Numbered from the stretch's first letter, positions 9,009 to 19,872 are shown. The stretch: 64,000 nucleotides of DNA from Bacteroidota bacterium (GCA_003045895.1 PZPC01000012.1:1-64000), one strand, 5' to 3'. Numbers and translations are program-made. The notes: generated by a model not told the origin, from the sequence alone.

Positions 9009-10442
9009 ATGTCTTCTCTCTCAGAAAATACCATCAAACAGATAGCTTTGGGGTACCTCAAGAGCTACTATCGACTCCGGCCCCGAGCGGAAGGTACGCT
9101 CACGATCACGGGTACCGATATGCGGGGCGCAGGAAATATCATTGCCGATGGATTTTTGCGGTTTATCCAGGAAGATAATAAATTGTTTTCGGCCACCTTC
9201 GAGGCGACTTCCTACGAGACCCGCGCGGAGGTACTCTACCGGCCCCGGCCCAGCCACGTCCTGTGGGATGGCCTGGCTTTTGCCAGTCTTTTACTACCTA
9301 CCCTGCTGGCCATCGTTCATATTTTTGGGTGGTTCCCCCTGGTGAAGTACGATTTTTATTACGGGGTTCTTTTTTTACTGGTGCTGATTCCTTTTTTTTT
9401 GGGACTGTATTTTCTGATTTTCCGCCGCCTACCGCGCTATCGATACATTTTTGCCGTTGAACAATTCAAGCAATACCAGGCTGACGACCAGTGGATTGCG
9501 TACGGTTATGATGTATTTACCGATCTGCCCAAAAAATACCGCAACCAACTCATCTGGCAATGTACCCGCTACGGATTTGGTCTGATCGAAATAACGGCCC
9601 AGCGCCAACCCAAGCTCATCCTTGCACCCAGCCGAGCCCAGAATTTTGTGCCCCGGCATCAATTTCTTCGCTTACTAACCCAGGGTCAGTGGCAAAATCG
9701 CCTGCGTGGAATGGTAAAAAGCCCCTGGGAACAGCTCAAGACGGTGCTTAAAAATCGCTTGCTGCCTTTCCAAAACCGGTATTTTCGGTGGTTTCCCCGC
9801 AGCTACTACAACCAGTGGTTCCTGATTTTCATGGGCCTGACAGCAACTTTTTTCTTAGTCCGCACGGAATACCTGCTGCTTCCCATTCGCTTTGTCAACG
9901 AAAAGCGCTACCAGAAACAACTGCTGGAGCAGGGCAAGCACCTGCGGCCTGAAACCACCTACTTCCTGGTTGATGCGCCATTAGCAGGCTTTTTTGATAC
10001 CGCCTATTCGCCTTACCAAATGCTGGTCAACGAAGAACAATTCCAGGACCTTATTCAAACCGTGGGTAGCCCCGATACCGCGGATAAGATCATGCCTCCT
10101 GTGCGGATTATTTCAGCAGCCCCCGGTGAACCGCTGGGATTGTATTATGGTTGTGAACGCTTTAACAACCTCGACCAGGCTTTTTTTCTCGTAGCGGACT
10201 CCATTTACAGCCGGCAAACCGGTGCCCAAAGCCGGCTGGCCGATTTAAACGACCGCGGCATTTCAGCAACGGCAGTCTGGCCACCTTGTCTGGGAGGAAC
10301 CGGGCAAGGCTTTTTGGTTTACCTCGATGAATTATTTTTTGACAGCCTGACTGCTCAGACCATGCGCGACAGCCTACAGCTAGGGCTGGATACGTTTGAT
10401 CGCCCCTTGCGGGTCATGAAGTTTTCTCCAATTACCAATTAA
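9009..10442 (+). CDS. Membrane protein of unknown function following folP
   Basis: 477 aa, not recognised. The ATG directly follows the folP stop. Residues 1-80 form a soluble N-domain with conserved-looking motifs (GYLKSYYRLRPRAEG, AGNIIADGFLRF, ATFEATSYETRAEV). Two transmembrane helices follow at about 88-110 and 116-138, a soluble middle (140-265) containing CTRYGFGLIEIT, a third helix at about 270-284, and a large C-domain. The paired D47 and E66-x-T motif plus the later Tyr-Gly-rich strand vaguely recall PD-(D/E)xK nuclease cores, but the lysine is absent; I hold this only as a weak idea. Co-translation with folP looks like convenience rather than a folate role. Confidence 0.7.
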   Translation: MSSLSENTIKQIALGYLKSYYRLRPRAEGTLTITGTDMRGAGNIIADGFLRFIQEDNKLFSATFEATSYETRAEVLYRPRPSHVLWDGLAFASLLLPTLLAIVHIFGWFPLVKYDFYYGVLFLLVLIPFFLGLYFLIFRRLPRYRYIFAVEQFKQYQADDQWIAYGYDVFTDLPKKYRNQLIWQCTRYGFGLIEITAQRQPKLILAPSRAQNFVPRHQFLRLLTQGQWQNRLRGMVKSPWEQLKTVLKNRLLPFQNRYFRWFPRSYYNQWFLIFMGLTATFFLVRTEYLLLPIRFVNEKRYQKQLLEQGKHLRPETTYFLVDAPLAGFFDTAYSPYQMLVNEEQFQDLIQTVGSPDTADKIMPPVRIISAAPGEPLGLYYGCERFNNLDQAFFLVADSIYSRQTGAQSRLADLNDRGISATAVWPPCLGGTGQGFLVYLDELFFDSLTAQTMRDSLQLGLDTFDRPLRVMKFSPITN

Positions 10443-10485
10443 GTAAGACCCCTAAAAACGGTTGAAAATTCAAGCCCAAACTGAC

Positions 10486-11451
10486 ATGCCGCTTATTTCC
10501 GATTCATCCTATCGCGCACCCTGGCTTTTTCGGCAGGCTCACCTGAATACCATTTTTCCGGCGCTGTTCAGGCGGGTACAGGCCCTACCCTATCAACGGG
10601 AGACCATCCCAACGCCCGATGGGGACTTCCTGGATATTGATTGGATCAAAACCGGCAATTCTCGCCTCCTTATTGGACTGCACGGCCTGGAAGGTGACAC
10701 GAACAGCTCCTATTTGCAAGGAATCCTGGGCTATTTCAGCAACCGCGGCTGGGATGCCCTCGGCATGAATTTTCGTTCTTGTGGTGGTCGGATGAATACC
10801 CGTTTACGCACCTACAACATGGGGGAATCGAACGACCTGCACCACGTCGTAGCGTACGCACTTACCCAAGGTTACCAGGAAATAGTGCTGACGGGCTTCA
10901 GCTTAGGAGGGAATGTTTTACTCAAATACCTGGGCGAAAGCGCCAGCTTACTATCCAGCGCCATCAAAGGGGCGGTGGCTTTTTCTGTTCCCTGTCATAT
11001 TCCTTCGGCCAATGTGGCCATCGCGCACTGGGAAAACAAACTTTACCTGATGCGTTTTCTTCGGACGCTCAACGCTAAGATGCGTACCAAGGTGAAACAA
11101 TTCCCCGACTACCTCCAACTTCCTGATCGGATGCCACGCAGTTTTCAGGAATTCGACGGTCAGTTTACCGCCCCTATTCATGGTTATCGCAACGCCGCTG
11201 ATTATTGGGAATCCTGTTCCAGTATTCATTTCCTGCCGAACATCAACCTTCCCGTCCTCCTGATCAACGCCGAAGACGATACTTTTCTGGCACCGCCCTG
11301 CTACCCCCGGGAATTGGCGAAAACGCATCCTTTTCTGCACCTCGAAACGCCTCAATACGGCGGACATTGTGGCTTTTACAGCCCCCAGGCAGATGGCTCC
11401 TACTGGACCGAGCGACGGGCTTTTGCTTTTATTCAGGCGATCATGGCTTAG
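10486..11451 (+). CDS. YheT-type alpha/beta hydrolase
   Basis: Predicted esterase or acyl hydrolase of the YheT (COG0429) family, cytosolic. YheT hallmarks: the N-terminal cap-like segment RAPWLFRQAHLNTIFPALFR, HGLEG oxyanion loop, NFRSCGG, and the nucleophile elbow TGFSLGGN with Ser139. The rest of the triad is Asp265 in NAEDDTF and His294 in GGHCGFY. I start at the ATG at 10486 (321 aa); a TTG at 10462 in frame would add eight residues with no family similarity. It lies 43 bp after the membrane-protein gene, and the folP group probably ends here. The physiological substrate is unknown. Confidence 0.88.
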   Translation: MPLISDSSYRAPWLFRQAHLNTIFPALFRRVQALPYQRETIPTPDGDFLDIDWIKTGNSRLLIGLHGLEGDTNSSYLQGILGYFSNRGWDALGMNFRSCGGRMNTRLRTYNMGESNDLHHVVAYALTQGYQEIVLTGFSLGGNVLLKYLGESASLLSSAIKGAVAFSVPCHIPSANVAIAHWENKLYLMRFLRTLNAKMRTKVKQFPDYLQLPDRMPRSFQEFDGQFTAPIHGYRNAADYWESCSSIHFLPNINLPVLLINAEDDTFLAPPCYPRELAKTHPFLHLETPQYGGHCGFYSPQADGSYWTERRAFAFIQAIMA

Positions 11452-11547
11452 CTGGTTTGAGCTGTCTTCAGCAGCGTCAGACCAGTGTTCGTTAAATTCC
11501 TGTTATTTTAGACTGAATTTAACACCGCAATGCTGCAACATCTGTTC

Positions 11548-11555
11548 TATCTTTA
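11548..11555 (+). promoter_or_regulatory. Candidate -7 box for the TamB-like gene
   Basis: TATCTTTA differs from TAnnTTTG at the last base only, 71 bp before the ATG, within a 174 bp gap that otherwise shows nothing. Confidence 0.35.
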
Positions 11556-11625
11556 CTCTTTAACTCATAAGTAGCGGTTTTACGATTGATTACCCAACGA
11601 TGGGAACATTGCGTTTAAATAAATA

Positions 11626-14600
11626 ATGAGCGAAAACACGACGCCACCAAATGATAACAGCAGCAAATCCAAGCGGCCCAAATGGTCGTTATGGGCTTTA
11701 CCTGGTATCTTATTGCGTTGGTTGAGCATTGCGGTGGTTGCTGTTTTTCTAATCCTTCAACTACCTTTTGTTCAACAGTACCTGGCTGACCAGGTGGTGA
11801 TCAGGATGGAAAAGGTCTTGGGGACCACCGTCACCTTGGAAAGCGTACGTGTACGGTGGCTGGACGAACTGGACTTGCGCAACCTTTATATTGAAGATGT
11901 CTATGGTGACACCTTGCTGGCCAGTGGGCAACTGATCGCTAATTTTAATCTCAATCCACTGGCTATCTACCAGCGGGGAATTGAGGTGGAGGCGCTCAGC
12001 ATCAATGGTGCCCGTTTCAATATCCGGCGGTCACCAGGAGATTCACTCACCAATTTACAAGTAGCCCTGGCGAAATTGCTCCCCGCGAGATCTCCAGACA
12101 CGGCGCGCAATACTATCGCCTTCAACCTCAAGGAATTGAACCTGGATGACGTCCAGTTTACCCAACAAGACAGCATCAACGGCAGCTATTTAGGGGTTTA
12201 TTTGCCTGCCGCTCAAATATACGTGAATGGCCTTGATTTGCCGAACAAGCACATCGACATCAACTCCATCAATATCCAGCGGCCAGTTATCCAAATGAGC
12301 AATTGGCAGGGTACCCCCCTACCCGACCACCTGCAACAACTGGACTCCCTGGTGCAAGCCGCCGTAGACTCCAGCACTTTCTATTTAGCAATCGGCGAAT
12401 TCCGATTGGAATCTGGCAGTTTCCAACTCGATAATTATCGCAAAGCACCGGTAAAAACAACACCAGCTAATCAGCTCGATCTCAAACACCTGGACTTGTA
12501 CGATATTCACGTTGAGGTCGATAGCTTTTTGCTTCAGGACGACACCTACCGCGGCCGCATCAACTGGATTGTGGCAAAAGATCGCAGTGGATTCAAACTT
12601 GACCGGCTGTCTTCCAAAGAAGTCATCGTTTCTCCGCGGGAAGTGGTTTTCAATGGGCTGGCCATCATTACCCCGACGAGTAGTTTAGGAGATACCCTGG
12701 CTTTTCGTTACCGCTCCTATGCGGATTGGTCCGCATTTGAAGACCGGGTAAAAATAGACGCTCGCTTTCATGATGCCGATGTCACCCTCAAGGATATCAT
12801 GGCCTTTGTGCCTAAACTCAACGACAATCCTTTTTTTGCGGCCAACCGCAATACCAACCTAAAACTGGATGGCCAGCTATCAGGAGGGGTTAACAACCTG
12901 AGGGGCAAAGATGTCAGGGTAAGCCTCGCCGATGGTACGCGTTTGGAAGGTAAATTCTCCTCTCAAAACCTGGCTGTTCCCCACGAAGAATTTCTCATTT
13001 TGGAACTCAATGACCTCACTACCCGGGTGAGTACCCTGCGCCAGCTGATTCCAAATTTCAATCCCCCGCCAGCTTTTGATCGCCTGGGGCGCTTGAGGTT
13101 TAGTGGGAAATTTATTGGATTCTTTATTGATTTTGTCGCTAATGGCGAACTCTATACCGATCTGGGTCGCGCAGGGATGGATATGCAAATGGTCCTCCTG
13201 GAAGGAGCCAACCGGGCACATTACTCCGGAAACCTCCGGCTGATGGATTTTGACCTGGGCGCCTGGACCACGAACCCCGATTTTGGTATTGTCAATTTCT
13301 CCTCTAAAGTAATCGACGGCTTTGGCTTAACAACCGATTTGGCGACGGCAGATTTGGAAGCAGAAATCAAAAGTTTTGCCTTCAAAGGATACAACTATGA
13401 AAATGCGACTCTCACCGGGCGTCTGAACAAAAACTTCTTCAATGGCGCATTGGCTATTAACGATGACAACATCAAGCTGCGCTTTACCGGAGAACTGGAT
13501 TTTCGGGATACGATCCCCACGTTTGATTTCAAAGCCGATGTAGATCGACTGGCCTTGCAGGCCTTAAACTTAACGAAGCAAGAGCTTGTCCTGGCCGGTA
13601 AAGTAGATATCAACCTCAAAAATTCCGTTTTCTCAAAAATGGAAGGCGAAATCAAGATGAGTTCCATTCACCTCGAAAAAGGTACCACGGAAGCCTATGA
13701 TATTGATTATATCAATGCTTTCTCTTTCTTCGACAGCAATGGAGAAAAGGTCTTTCGCCTCAATTCCGACATTGCCAAAGGTGAGATTCGCGGCGCATTC
13801 GACATCAACGAGTTGCCCGCCTCACTCACGCTTTTCATGTTGCGAAACTATCCGGGGTTCGCGGATCGCCTCGGATTCAAGCCACCGAAGCGGATACCCG
13901 ATGTGAATCAGTTCTCCTTTGACCTGCACCTGGCCGATTCCAAAGGACTCAATTACCTGGTCAGCCCTAATTTGGGGCCTTTGAAAGAAGTAGACCTCAA
14001 CGGCCGGTACAATGGTCTCAACGACTCCTTGCTGTTGTTTCTGGAGATTCCAAGATTGGAAATTGGTCAAATCCGACTGGCGGATGTATACCTCCATATT
14101 GACGCACTGGAGCGGGAAGGCGATCTGGATATAGTGGTAGATTCCACCTTTATCAACGGAAAGCCCCTGCTCAACACCTTTACACTGCTCAGTATCCTGC
14201 AGGGCGATACCATTGACTTCGCCATTAATCTCAGCACAGACACCCCCAATATTTTTGACGAAGTGAATCTGAACGGGTTGTTTTATTTGCCTGATTCTAC
14301 CGACTATATCCTCAAATTGCGCCAGTCCAATTTGAGTCTACTGAAATTCCCCTGGACCATCGAGGAGGACAACAGCATTCGGTTTGGACAAGGGCGCGTA
14401 CAGGCAGAAAATTTCGCGCTTAGCAATAAAGATCGAAAAATTCGGATTCTCAACAATGGAGACAAAGGGTTGCGTTTTCTTTTTACCAACTTCAACTTCA
14501 ACTTTATTGACCAACTCTGGGATTACGACCCCCTTAATTTCTCGGGCAACTTTGACATGGTGCTACAACTTGATGACGTCTTCAAACTCAAGGGAATCAA

Positions 14601-16482
14601 TGCCGCCATTACTGGAGAAAATCTCTACATCAATAAAGATGATTATGGTCAGTTTCGGCTGGATGCCAACGTCGCCGATTTACAGTCGCAGGTGACGACG
14701 CAGCTCTACATTGCCAAAGACACGACTGTCCTGGAAGTATCCGGGCTGTTTAACCTGGCAGATATAGGCACCAAAACCCCCTTAAAGAGAAACCTGCCAC
14801 CCCGGCAACAAAAAAATTATTTAGACCTGAAAATGAACTTCACGGGTTTCCCAATGGCCATAGCTGAATACTGGCTGGGGGGCGGATTAACCGACACCCA
14901 CGGCTATTTTGGCGCTGATTTACGGGTTGCCGGCGTGCCGGAAGACCTCAATATCTCTGGCTTTATTGATGCCCGGGATGGCGGTTTTACCCTGGCCTCT
15001 TTGCACACCCACTATACCTTTAAAAAGGGCTTACTCAAGGCCAGCAACAATCTTTTTGATGCCACGGGGATAGTCATTTACGACAAATACGGCAATAGCG
15101 CCGAAATGGAAGGAGGGATTACCCACGACCGCCTGCGCGACCTGGGATTGAATGCCAGCCTGAAAACCAGGCGGTTTCTGGGATTGGATTTGCCTAAAAA
15201 CGAAGACAATGTGTTCTACGGCAGGGCCTTAGGTTCTGGTGAAGTCTTCTTCTCCGGCGACTTTCTGCGGCCGAATATATACGTAAACGCAACGGTTGCT
15301 GATAGTACCTACATCATTATCCCCATCAACGACCAGGCTGAAAGCCGGGATTTAAATTTTGTGCGTTTTATCAATCGTCATCAAGGTACCAACCAAACGG
15401 TAAGCACCGTGGATACCAAAATCAAGGGACTCAACCTGGAAATGGATCTGCAGATAACGGAAAAAGCAGATTTGGAACTGATCTTTGACGAACAAGCTGG
15501 CGACATACTGAAGGGGCAAGGTCGGGGCAACCTCCGGATATTATTGCCACGTGCGGAATCTTTTCAGATGTACGGAGACATAACGGTCACCCAGGGTAGC
15601 TATTTGTTTACCTTATTTGAAGTGATCAATAAAGATTTTCGAATCTCTCCTGGCGGAAAAATCATCTGGACCGGAAATCCCTACCAGGCTCAAATCAATA
15701 TCCAGGCAGAATACAAGAATTTGAAATCGTCGTTGAGCAATTTTATTCCGGAGTTCCTGGCCAACGAAAGCGATAATCTAAAAAGAGAAGCCCAACAAAC
15801 AACAGATGTGGACTTGCTGCTGCAGCTCAAAGGAGATTTGTTTGCACCAGAGATATCTTTCGACATCAATTTCCCCAACTTACAGGGCGTACTGGAAAAC
15901 TACACGGACAGCAAATTGACCTTGCTTCGCCGGGATCAAAATGAGATGAATAAACAAGCCTTTGGCCTGATCGTCCTGGGGCAATTCCTGCCTTCTGACC
16001 TTTCGTTCAATAGCAATGAAACGATATTCAACACCCTGAGTAGCTACCTGACCAATCAGTTCAGCATGTTGGTGAAGGATATTTTCAGCAAATATTACGG
16101 GGAAGGGAAGACCCTCTCCAGCTTTGACGTTAAGCTCAATTACAACCGGGTTTCCGTAACAGATCTTACCGGAAACCAAGGTTTTACCACCGGCGATGCG
16201 GTGGAATTTTCCCTCCGCTCCGGTTTCTTAAACGACCGCATTTCATTTGATGTGGGCGGAAATTTTGCCTTTGGGCAAAGTAGTCAGAATGGTACTTTCT
16301 TCGGCGAGGACCTTGCTTTAGAATATGCGATCAGCGCCAACCGAGATTTGAAATTGCGTATTTACGAACGCCGCGACCAGGATATTGGCGGTGATCGTCG
16401 CATCCAGGTTGGAACGGGGCTGAGTTGGCGCAAGGAATTCAATTCCTTTAGTGAGTTCTGGCAAAGTATGCGCAAGCAATAG
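11626..16482 (+). CDS. TamB-like translocation/assembly module protein (AsmA-like, DUF490 C-domain)
   Basis: 1618 aa periplasmic bridge protein of the TamB/YhdP/AsmA type, thought to move lipid between membranes or assist outer-membrane protein assembly. After a basic cytosolic tail, one transmembrane helix lies at about 24-46 (LLRWLSIAVVAVFLILQLPF). Long runs of beta-strand repeats follow, with recurring patterns such as LNLNPLAIYQRGIEVEALSI and DLATADLEAEIKSF. The last 450 residues match the TamB C-domain: GELYLFT-like GDITVTQGSYLFTLFEVIN, GKIIWTGNPYQAQINIQA, VDLLLQLKGDLFAPEISF, and a closing barrel-like segment. It is a single-gene unit: a gap and a candidate promoter precede it, and the convergent EEP gene begins 10 bp after. 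No tamA/bamA partner is in the window. Confidence 0.9.
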   Translation: MSENTTPPNDNSSKSKRPKWSLWALPGILLRWLSIAVVAVFLILQLPFVQQYLADQVVIRMEKVLGTTVTLESVRVRWLDELDLRNLYIEDVYGDTLLASGQLIANFNLNPLAIYQRGIEVEALSINGARFNIRRSPGDSLTNLQVALAKLLPARSPDTARNTIAFNLKELNLDDVQFTQQDSINGSYLGVYLPAAQIYVNGLDLPNKHIDINSINIQRPVIQMSNWQGTPLPDHLQQLDSLVQAAVDSSTFYLAIGEFRLESGSFQLDNYRKAPVKTTPANQLDLKHLDLYDIHVEVDSFLLQDDTYRGRINWIVAKDRSGFKLDRLSSKEVIVSPREVVFNGLAIITPTSSLGDTLAFRYRSYADWSAFEDRVKIDARFHDADVTLKDIMAFVPKLNDNPFFAANRNTNLKLDGQLSGGVNNLRGKDVRVSLADGTRLEGKFSSQNLAVPHEEFLILELNDLTTRVSTLRQLIPNFNPPPAFDRLGRLRFSGKFIGFFIDFVANGELYTDLGRAGMDMQMVLLEGANRAHYSGNLRLMDFDLGAWTTNPDFGIVNFSSKVIDGFGLTTDLATADLEAEIKSFAFKGYNYENATLTGRLNKNFFNGALAINDDNIKLRFTGELDFRDTIPTFDFKADVDRLALQALNLTKQELVLAGKVDINLKNSVFSKMEGEIKMSSIHLEKGTTEAYDIDYINAFSFFDSNGEKVFRLNSDIAKGEIRGAFDINELPASLTLFMLRNYPGFADRLGFKPPKRIPDVNQFSFDLHLADSKGLNYLVSPNLGPLKEVDLNGRYNGLNDSLLLFLEIPRLEIGQIRLADVYLHIDALEREGDLDIVVDSTFINGKPLLNTFTLLSILQGDTIDFAINLSTDTPNIFDEVNLNGLFYLPDSTDYILKLRQSNLSLLKFPWTIEEDNSIRFGQGRVQAENFALSNKDRKIRILNNGDKGLRFLFTNFNFNFIDQLWDYDPLNFSGNFDMVLQLDDVFKLKGINAAITGENLYINKDDYGQFRLDANVADLQSQVTTQLYIAKDTTVLEVSGLFNLADIGTKTPLKRNLPPRQQKNYLDLKMNFTGFPMAIAEYWLGGGLTDTHGYFGADLRVAGVPEDLNISGFIDARDGGFTLASLHTHYTFKKGLLKASNNLFDATGIVIYDKYGNSAEMEGGITHDRLRDLGLNASLKTRRFLGLDLPKNEDNVFYGRALGSGEVFFSGDFLRPNIYVNATVADSTYIIIPINDQAESRDLNFVRFINRHQGTNQTVSTVDTKIKGLNLEMDLQITEKADLELIFDEQAGDILKGQGRGNLRILLPRAESFQMYGDITVTQGSYLFTLFEVINKDFRISPGGKIIWTGNPYQAQINIQAEYKNLKSSLSNFIPEFLANESDNLKREAQQTTDVDLLLQLKGDLFAPEISFDINFPNLQGVLENYTDSKLTLLRRDQNEMNKQAFGLIVLGQFLPSDLSFNSNETIFNTLSSYLTNQFSMLVKDIFSKYYGEGKTLSSFDVKLNYNRVSVTDLTGNQGFTTGDAVEFSLRSGFLNDRISFDVGGNFAFGQSSQNGTFFGEDLALEYAISANRDLKLRIYERRDQDIGGDRRIQVGTGLSWRKEFNSFSEFWQSMRKQ

Positions 16483-16492
16483 CCCCCGCTGG

Positions 16493-17527
16493 TCATTCGC
16501 TTCCTATCCGAACTACGTCGAAGTAGACCGGAAAATGATCACTGTATCCGCCATAATACTTAGTGCCGCCATAAGTTCGGTTGGGTGTAGGGCCTCGATC
16601 TGAGGTATAACTTAACCACGCTGGTTTAAAAATAGCAAATCCACCGGGTCGCCAATGATTAGGCGCCTCTAAACCGGCGTAAATTACCTGGTCCAGCATA
16701 TTCCATTCGTTGCGGTAGTTGTAGGAACCTTCCTTTTGGGTGTCAATTTCCAGGCCAGGATTGTAGAGCAACCCCGGTAAATGAGCAGCCTTGGCGGGGT
16801 TTAAAGTTCCGAGGGCATTGGCCAGGCTGCGGTTGTTGGGTTCGTCATTAAAATCCCCCATAATGATCACTTTTGCCAGTGGGTCGGTCAGCAGCACCTC
16901 ATCTACGGCCCGTCGCAGGTGGCTGGCGGCCCACAACCTGCGGTGTTCACTAGCTTCAGCTCCGCCCCGTCGCGAAGGCCAGTGGTTAACGAAAAAATGG
17001 AAAACCGCCCCGTCTGGCGCTTGCAGGCGGGCGTACAAAATATCGCGGGAAGTGTAGCCTTCAGGTTCCAGCCAGGTTGGGAATTCCACTAGCACAGCGT
17101 GGGCTGCCAATACGGTGAATCTTACTTTATCATAAAGGAGCGCCACGTCAATACCCCGGGTGTCCGGACTCTCGAAATGTACGATACCGTAGTGATGACC
17201 TTGCAGCCGCTGCTGTTGCACCAGAGCGGCCAGGACGACTTCGTTCTCTATTTCTGCCAGTCCCATGACGCTCGGAAAATCCAGGCCAACCATAACTTCC
17301 GCCACGTGATCCAGTTTGGTGGCGTAGCGCTCCGCAGACCAGGCCTGTTTTCCTGCTGGTGTGAAATCATCATCCTCTTTTAAAGGGTCATTTTCGATAT
17401 CGAACAGGTTCTCTACGTTGTAGAAGCCTACGCGGAAATTAGCGGCATCTTGTCCCTCCTGAGCAGTTATTGGGTTGACAAGAACAACAAAAAGCAGGAT
17501 TATTCCAAAAAAACGAAGCCAGCGCAT
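16493..17527 (-). CDS. Secreted endonuclease/exonuclease/phosphatase family protein
   Basis: Metal-dependent phosphodiesterase fold, exported: signal peptide MRWLRFFGIILLFVVLVNPITA with cleavage before QEG. EEP-fold catalytic motifs in order: FYNVENLFD near the N-terminus, GLAEIENEVVL (metal-binding Glu), DVALLYDK, VNHWPSRRGG, IIMGDFNDEPNN (catalytic Asp and Asn), and GYSDHFPVYFDV with the catalytic His near the C-terminus. 344 aa. Whether it cuts extracellular DNA or a phosphoester cannot be told; Bacteroidota relatives with FYNVENLFD are usually called endonucleases. A TACATTTG box at plus 17550-17557 drives it, back to back with purL. Confidence 0.9.
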   Translation of the reverse strand: MRWLRFFGIILLFVVLVNPITAQEGQDAANFRVGFYNVENLFDIENDPLKEDDDFTPAGKQAWSAERYATKLDHVAEVMVGLDFPSVMGLAEIENEVVLAALVQQQRLQGHHYGIVHFESPDTRGIDVALLYDKVRFTVLAAHAVLVEFPTWLEPEGYTSRDILYARLQAPDGAVFHFFVNHWPSRRGGAEASEHRRLWAASHLRRAVDEVLLTDPLAKVIIMGDFNDEPNNRSLANALGTLNPAKAAHLPGLLYNPGLEIDTQKEGSYNYRNEWNMLDQVIYAGLEAPNHWRPGGFAIFKPAWLSYTSDRGPTPNRTYGGTKYYGGYSDHFPVYFDVVRIGSE

Positions 17528-17549
17528 AGATTTATAGTTTTAACAGCCA

Positions 17550-17557
17550 CAAATGTA
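17550..17557 (-). promoter_or_regulatory. -7 box for the secreted EEP gene
   Basis: TACATTTG on the minus strand fits TAnnTTTG and lies 23 bp before the start codon. No clear -33 element. Confidence 0.55.
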
Positions 17558-17565
17558 GACTATAC

Positions 17566-17597
17566 TTTGAGGTAATGCGGCATCTATTCTATCTTTG
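17566..17597 (+). promoter_or_regulatory. Canonical Bacteroidota promoter for purL
   Basis: TTTG at 17566-17569, 20 bp spacer, TATCTTTG at 17590-17597. Both elements and the spacing match the sigma-A-type promoter of the phylum. The leader to the ATG at 17618 is about 15 nt. I saw no purine-responsive riboswitch in the leader. Confidence 0.8.
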
Positions 17598-17617
17598 CAG
17601 TTCCAAAAAAAGCATCC

Positions 17618-19852
17618 ATGCCAATAGTACAACCAGCAGTAAGCTTAGAAGTAGCTCAGAACCTGGGCTTAAATGCCGCGGAATTCGATCGGATCTGTGA
17701 AATTATGGGCCGGGTGCCCAATTTTACCGAACTGAGCATCTTTTCCGTCATGTGGTCCGAGCACTGCTCCTATAAAAACTCCATCACCTGGCTGAAAACC
17801 CTCCCGCGCGATGGCGAGCGGTTACTCGTTGGTGCCGGCGAGGAAAATGCCGGGTTAGTAGATATTGGTGACGGCTTGGGTTGTGCCTTCAAGATTGAAT
17901 CGCACAACCACCCTTCAGCTATCGAACCTTACCAGGGAGCTGCTACCGGAGTAGGTGGTATACACCGCGATATCTTCACCATGGGTGCCCGCCCTATTGC
18001 GGCGCTCAATTCGCTCCGCTTCGGAGATCCCAACTTGCCTCATACCCGTCATCTGGTGAAGGGAGTCGTGAGTGGTATTGGCAATTACGGCAACTGCTTT
18101 GGTGTGCCGACGGTTGGTGGCGAGGTCTATTTCAATAGCAGCTACAACCAAAACATCCTGGTCAACGCCATGTCAGTGGGGATCGTCAAAAATGGCGAAA
18201 CCGTTTCCGCTACGGCCGGCGAAGCAGGGAATCCTGTATTTATCGTAGGCTCGGCGACGGGCAAGGATGGTATTCACGGTGCAACCTTCGCTTCCGCTGA
18301 TCTCACCGAAGATTCCGCAGAAGACCTCCCTGCCGTTCAGGTAGGTGATCCTTTTCAGGAGAAACTACTGCTGGAAGCCAGTCTGGAGGTCATCAAGACC
18401 GGAGCCGTTGTTGGTATGCAAGATATGGGTGCCGCTGGCATTACTTGTTCGACCAGTGAAATGAGTGCTAAAAGTGGTGCCGGGATGCGTATTGATCTCA
18501 GCAAAGTACCTACCCGGCAATCCAACATGGTCCCTTTCGAGATTTTGTTGAGTGAAAGCCAGGAGCGTATGCTCATTGTGGTTAAGAAAGGAGAAGAACA
18601 AAAAGTCCTGGACGTTTTCGAGCGCTGGGACCTGGAATGCGAAGAGATTGGGGAAGTGACGGATACGGGTCGACTGGAATTCTTCTTCGAAGGCGAAAAA
18701 GTAGCCGACGTGCCCGCCGAACCCCTGGTATTGGGAGGCGGAGCTCCCGTCTATGAACGCGAATACCGACGCCCTGCTTACCTGGACAAAATTGCGGCCT
18801 TCCGTATTGAGCAGGTTCCTCAACCTGCCGATCTGCTGGCTGCTGCACGTCAGCTCTTTGCTTCTCCCAACATCGTCTCCAAACGGTGGATTTACGAGCA
18901 GTACGACAGCATGGTTCGCACCAATTCCATGGGCACTAACCGGCCTAGTGATGCGGCGCTGGTACGGGTAAAGGGAACCAACAAGGCGCTGGCCATCACC
19001 ACCGACTGTAATTCTACCTACGTATATGCCGATCCCTATCAGGGGGCGATGATTGCCGTGGCGGAAGCTGCCCGCAATATTGTTTGCGCAGGTGGCGAAC
19101 CCGTAGCCATTACCAACTGCCTTAATTTTGGCAATCCCTACAATCCGGAAGTGTATTACCAGTTTGTTCATGCCATTAAAGGAATGGGCGATGCTTGCCG
19201 GCGATTCAATACCCCGGTAACCGGTGGCAACGTAAGTTTTTACAACCAATCGGTTTTCAAGAATGGGACGGAACCTGTCTACCCCACTCCTACCATTGGC
19301 ATGTTGGGCATCCTGGATCATTTTGACCAGCAAATGACCCTGCACTACCAAGGCGCTGATGAGCGCATCTACCTGCTGGGAGCCAGCAAGGAAGACCTGG
19401 GCAGTTCTGAGTACTTGCGCGTCGTCCACCAGATTCAGCAATCACCGGCACCCGTTTTCGACCTGGAAGAAGAAGTAGCTCTCCAGGAGTTGGTAAAAGA
19501 AATTATCCGCAAAAAGCTGGTCACTTCGGCCCACGATGTATCCGAAGGCGGTCTTTTCGTCACCTTACTGGAAAGTGCGATGCCGCTTTCGCTGGGCTTT
19601 TCTATCGCTACGGCTGCCGCTATCCGTAAAGATGCTTTCCTTTTTGGCGAAAGCCAAAGCAGGGTGGTCGTTTCTGTAACCGCCGACCAGGAAGCTGCGC
19701 TCCTCAACCATTTGCGTAGCCAAAGCATTATCTATACTCACCTGGGACATACAACCACCGGACATGTGGTGATTGACGACCAGGATTTTGGACCCACCCG
19801 AAGTTGGGCATCTACTTATGATCATACCCTGGGTGAGTTGCTGGAACAGTAA
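17618..19852 (+). CDS. purL: Phosphoribosylformylglycinamidine synthase subunit PurL
   Basis: Synthetase subunit of FGAM synthase, the fourth step of purine synthesis, using ammonia delivered by PurQ. At 744 aa it is the small PurL form, so separate purQ and purS genes must lie elsewhere. Motifs: [14 protein letters not shown] (about 43-56), [27 protein letters not shown] split over 88-116, [49 protein letters not shown] and [13 protein letters not shown], marking the two AIRS-like halves. It is followed 20 bp later by a thioredoxin-fold lipoprotein gene on the same strand. Confidence 0.96.
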   Translation: MPIVQPAVSLEVAQNLGLNAAEFDRICEIMGRVPNFTELSIFSVMWSEHCSYKNSITWLKTLPRDGERLLVGAGEENAGLVDIGDGLGCAFKIESHNHPSAIEPYQGAATGVGGIHRDIFTMGARPIAALNSLRFGDPNLPHTRHLVKGVVSGIGNYGNCFGVPTVGGEVYFNSSYNQNILVNAMSVGIVKNGETVSATAGEAGNPVFIVGSATGKDGIHGATFASADLTEDSAEDLPAVQVGDPFQEKLLLEASLEVIKTGAVVGMQDMGAAGITCSTSEMSAKSGAGMRIDLSKVPTRQSNMVPFEILLSESQERMLIVVKKGEEQKVLDVFERWDLECEEIGEVTDTGRLEFFFEGEKVADVPAEPLVLGGGAPVYEREYRRPAYLDKIAAFRIEQVPQPADLLAAARQLFASPNIVSKRWIYEQYDSMVRTNSMGTNRPSDAALVRVKGTNKALAITTDCNSTYVYADPYQGAMIAVAEAARNIVCAGGEPVAITNCLNFGNPYNPEVYYQFVHAIKGMGDACRRFNTPVTGGNVSFYNQSVFKNGTEPVYPTPTIGMLGILDHFDQQMTLHYQGADERIYLLGASKEDLGSSEYLRVVHQIQQSPAPVFDLEEEVALQELVKEIIRKKLVTSAHDVSEGGLFVTLLESAMPLSLGFSIATAAAIRKDAFLFGESQSRVVVSVTADQEAALLNHLRSQSIIYTHLGHTTTGHVVIDDQDFGPTRSWASTYDHTLGELLEQ

Positions 19853-19872
19853 TTATTTATTTTTGATAAATC

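Noticed and set aside
18365-19441. 358-codon open frame antisense to purL
   Set aside because: It lies wholly inside a well-conserved purL and shows no recognisable domain or promoter.
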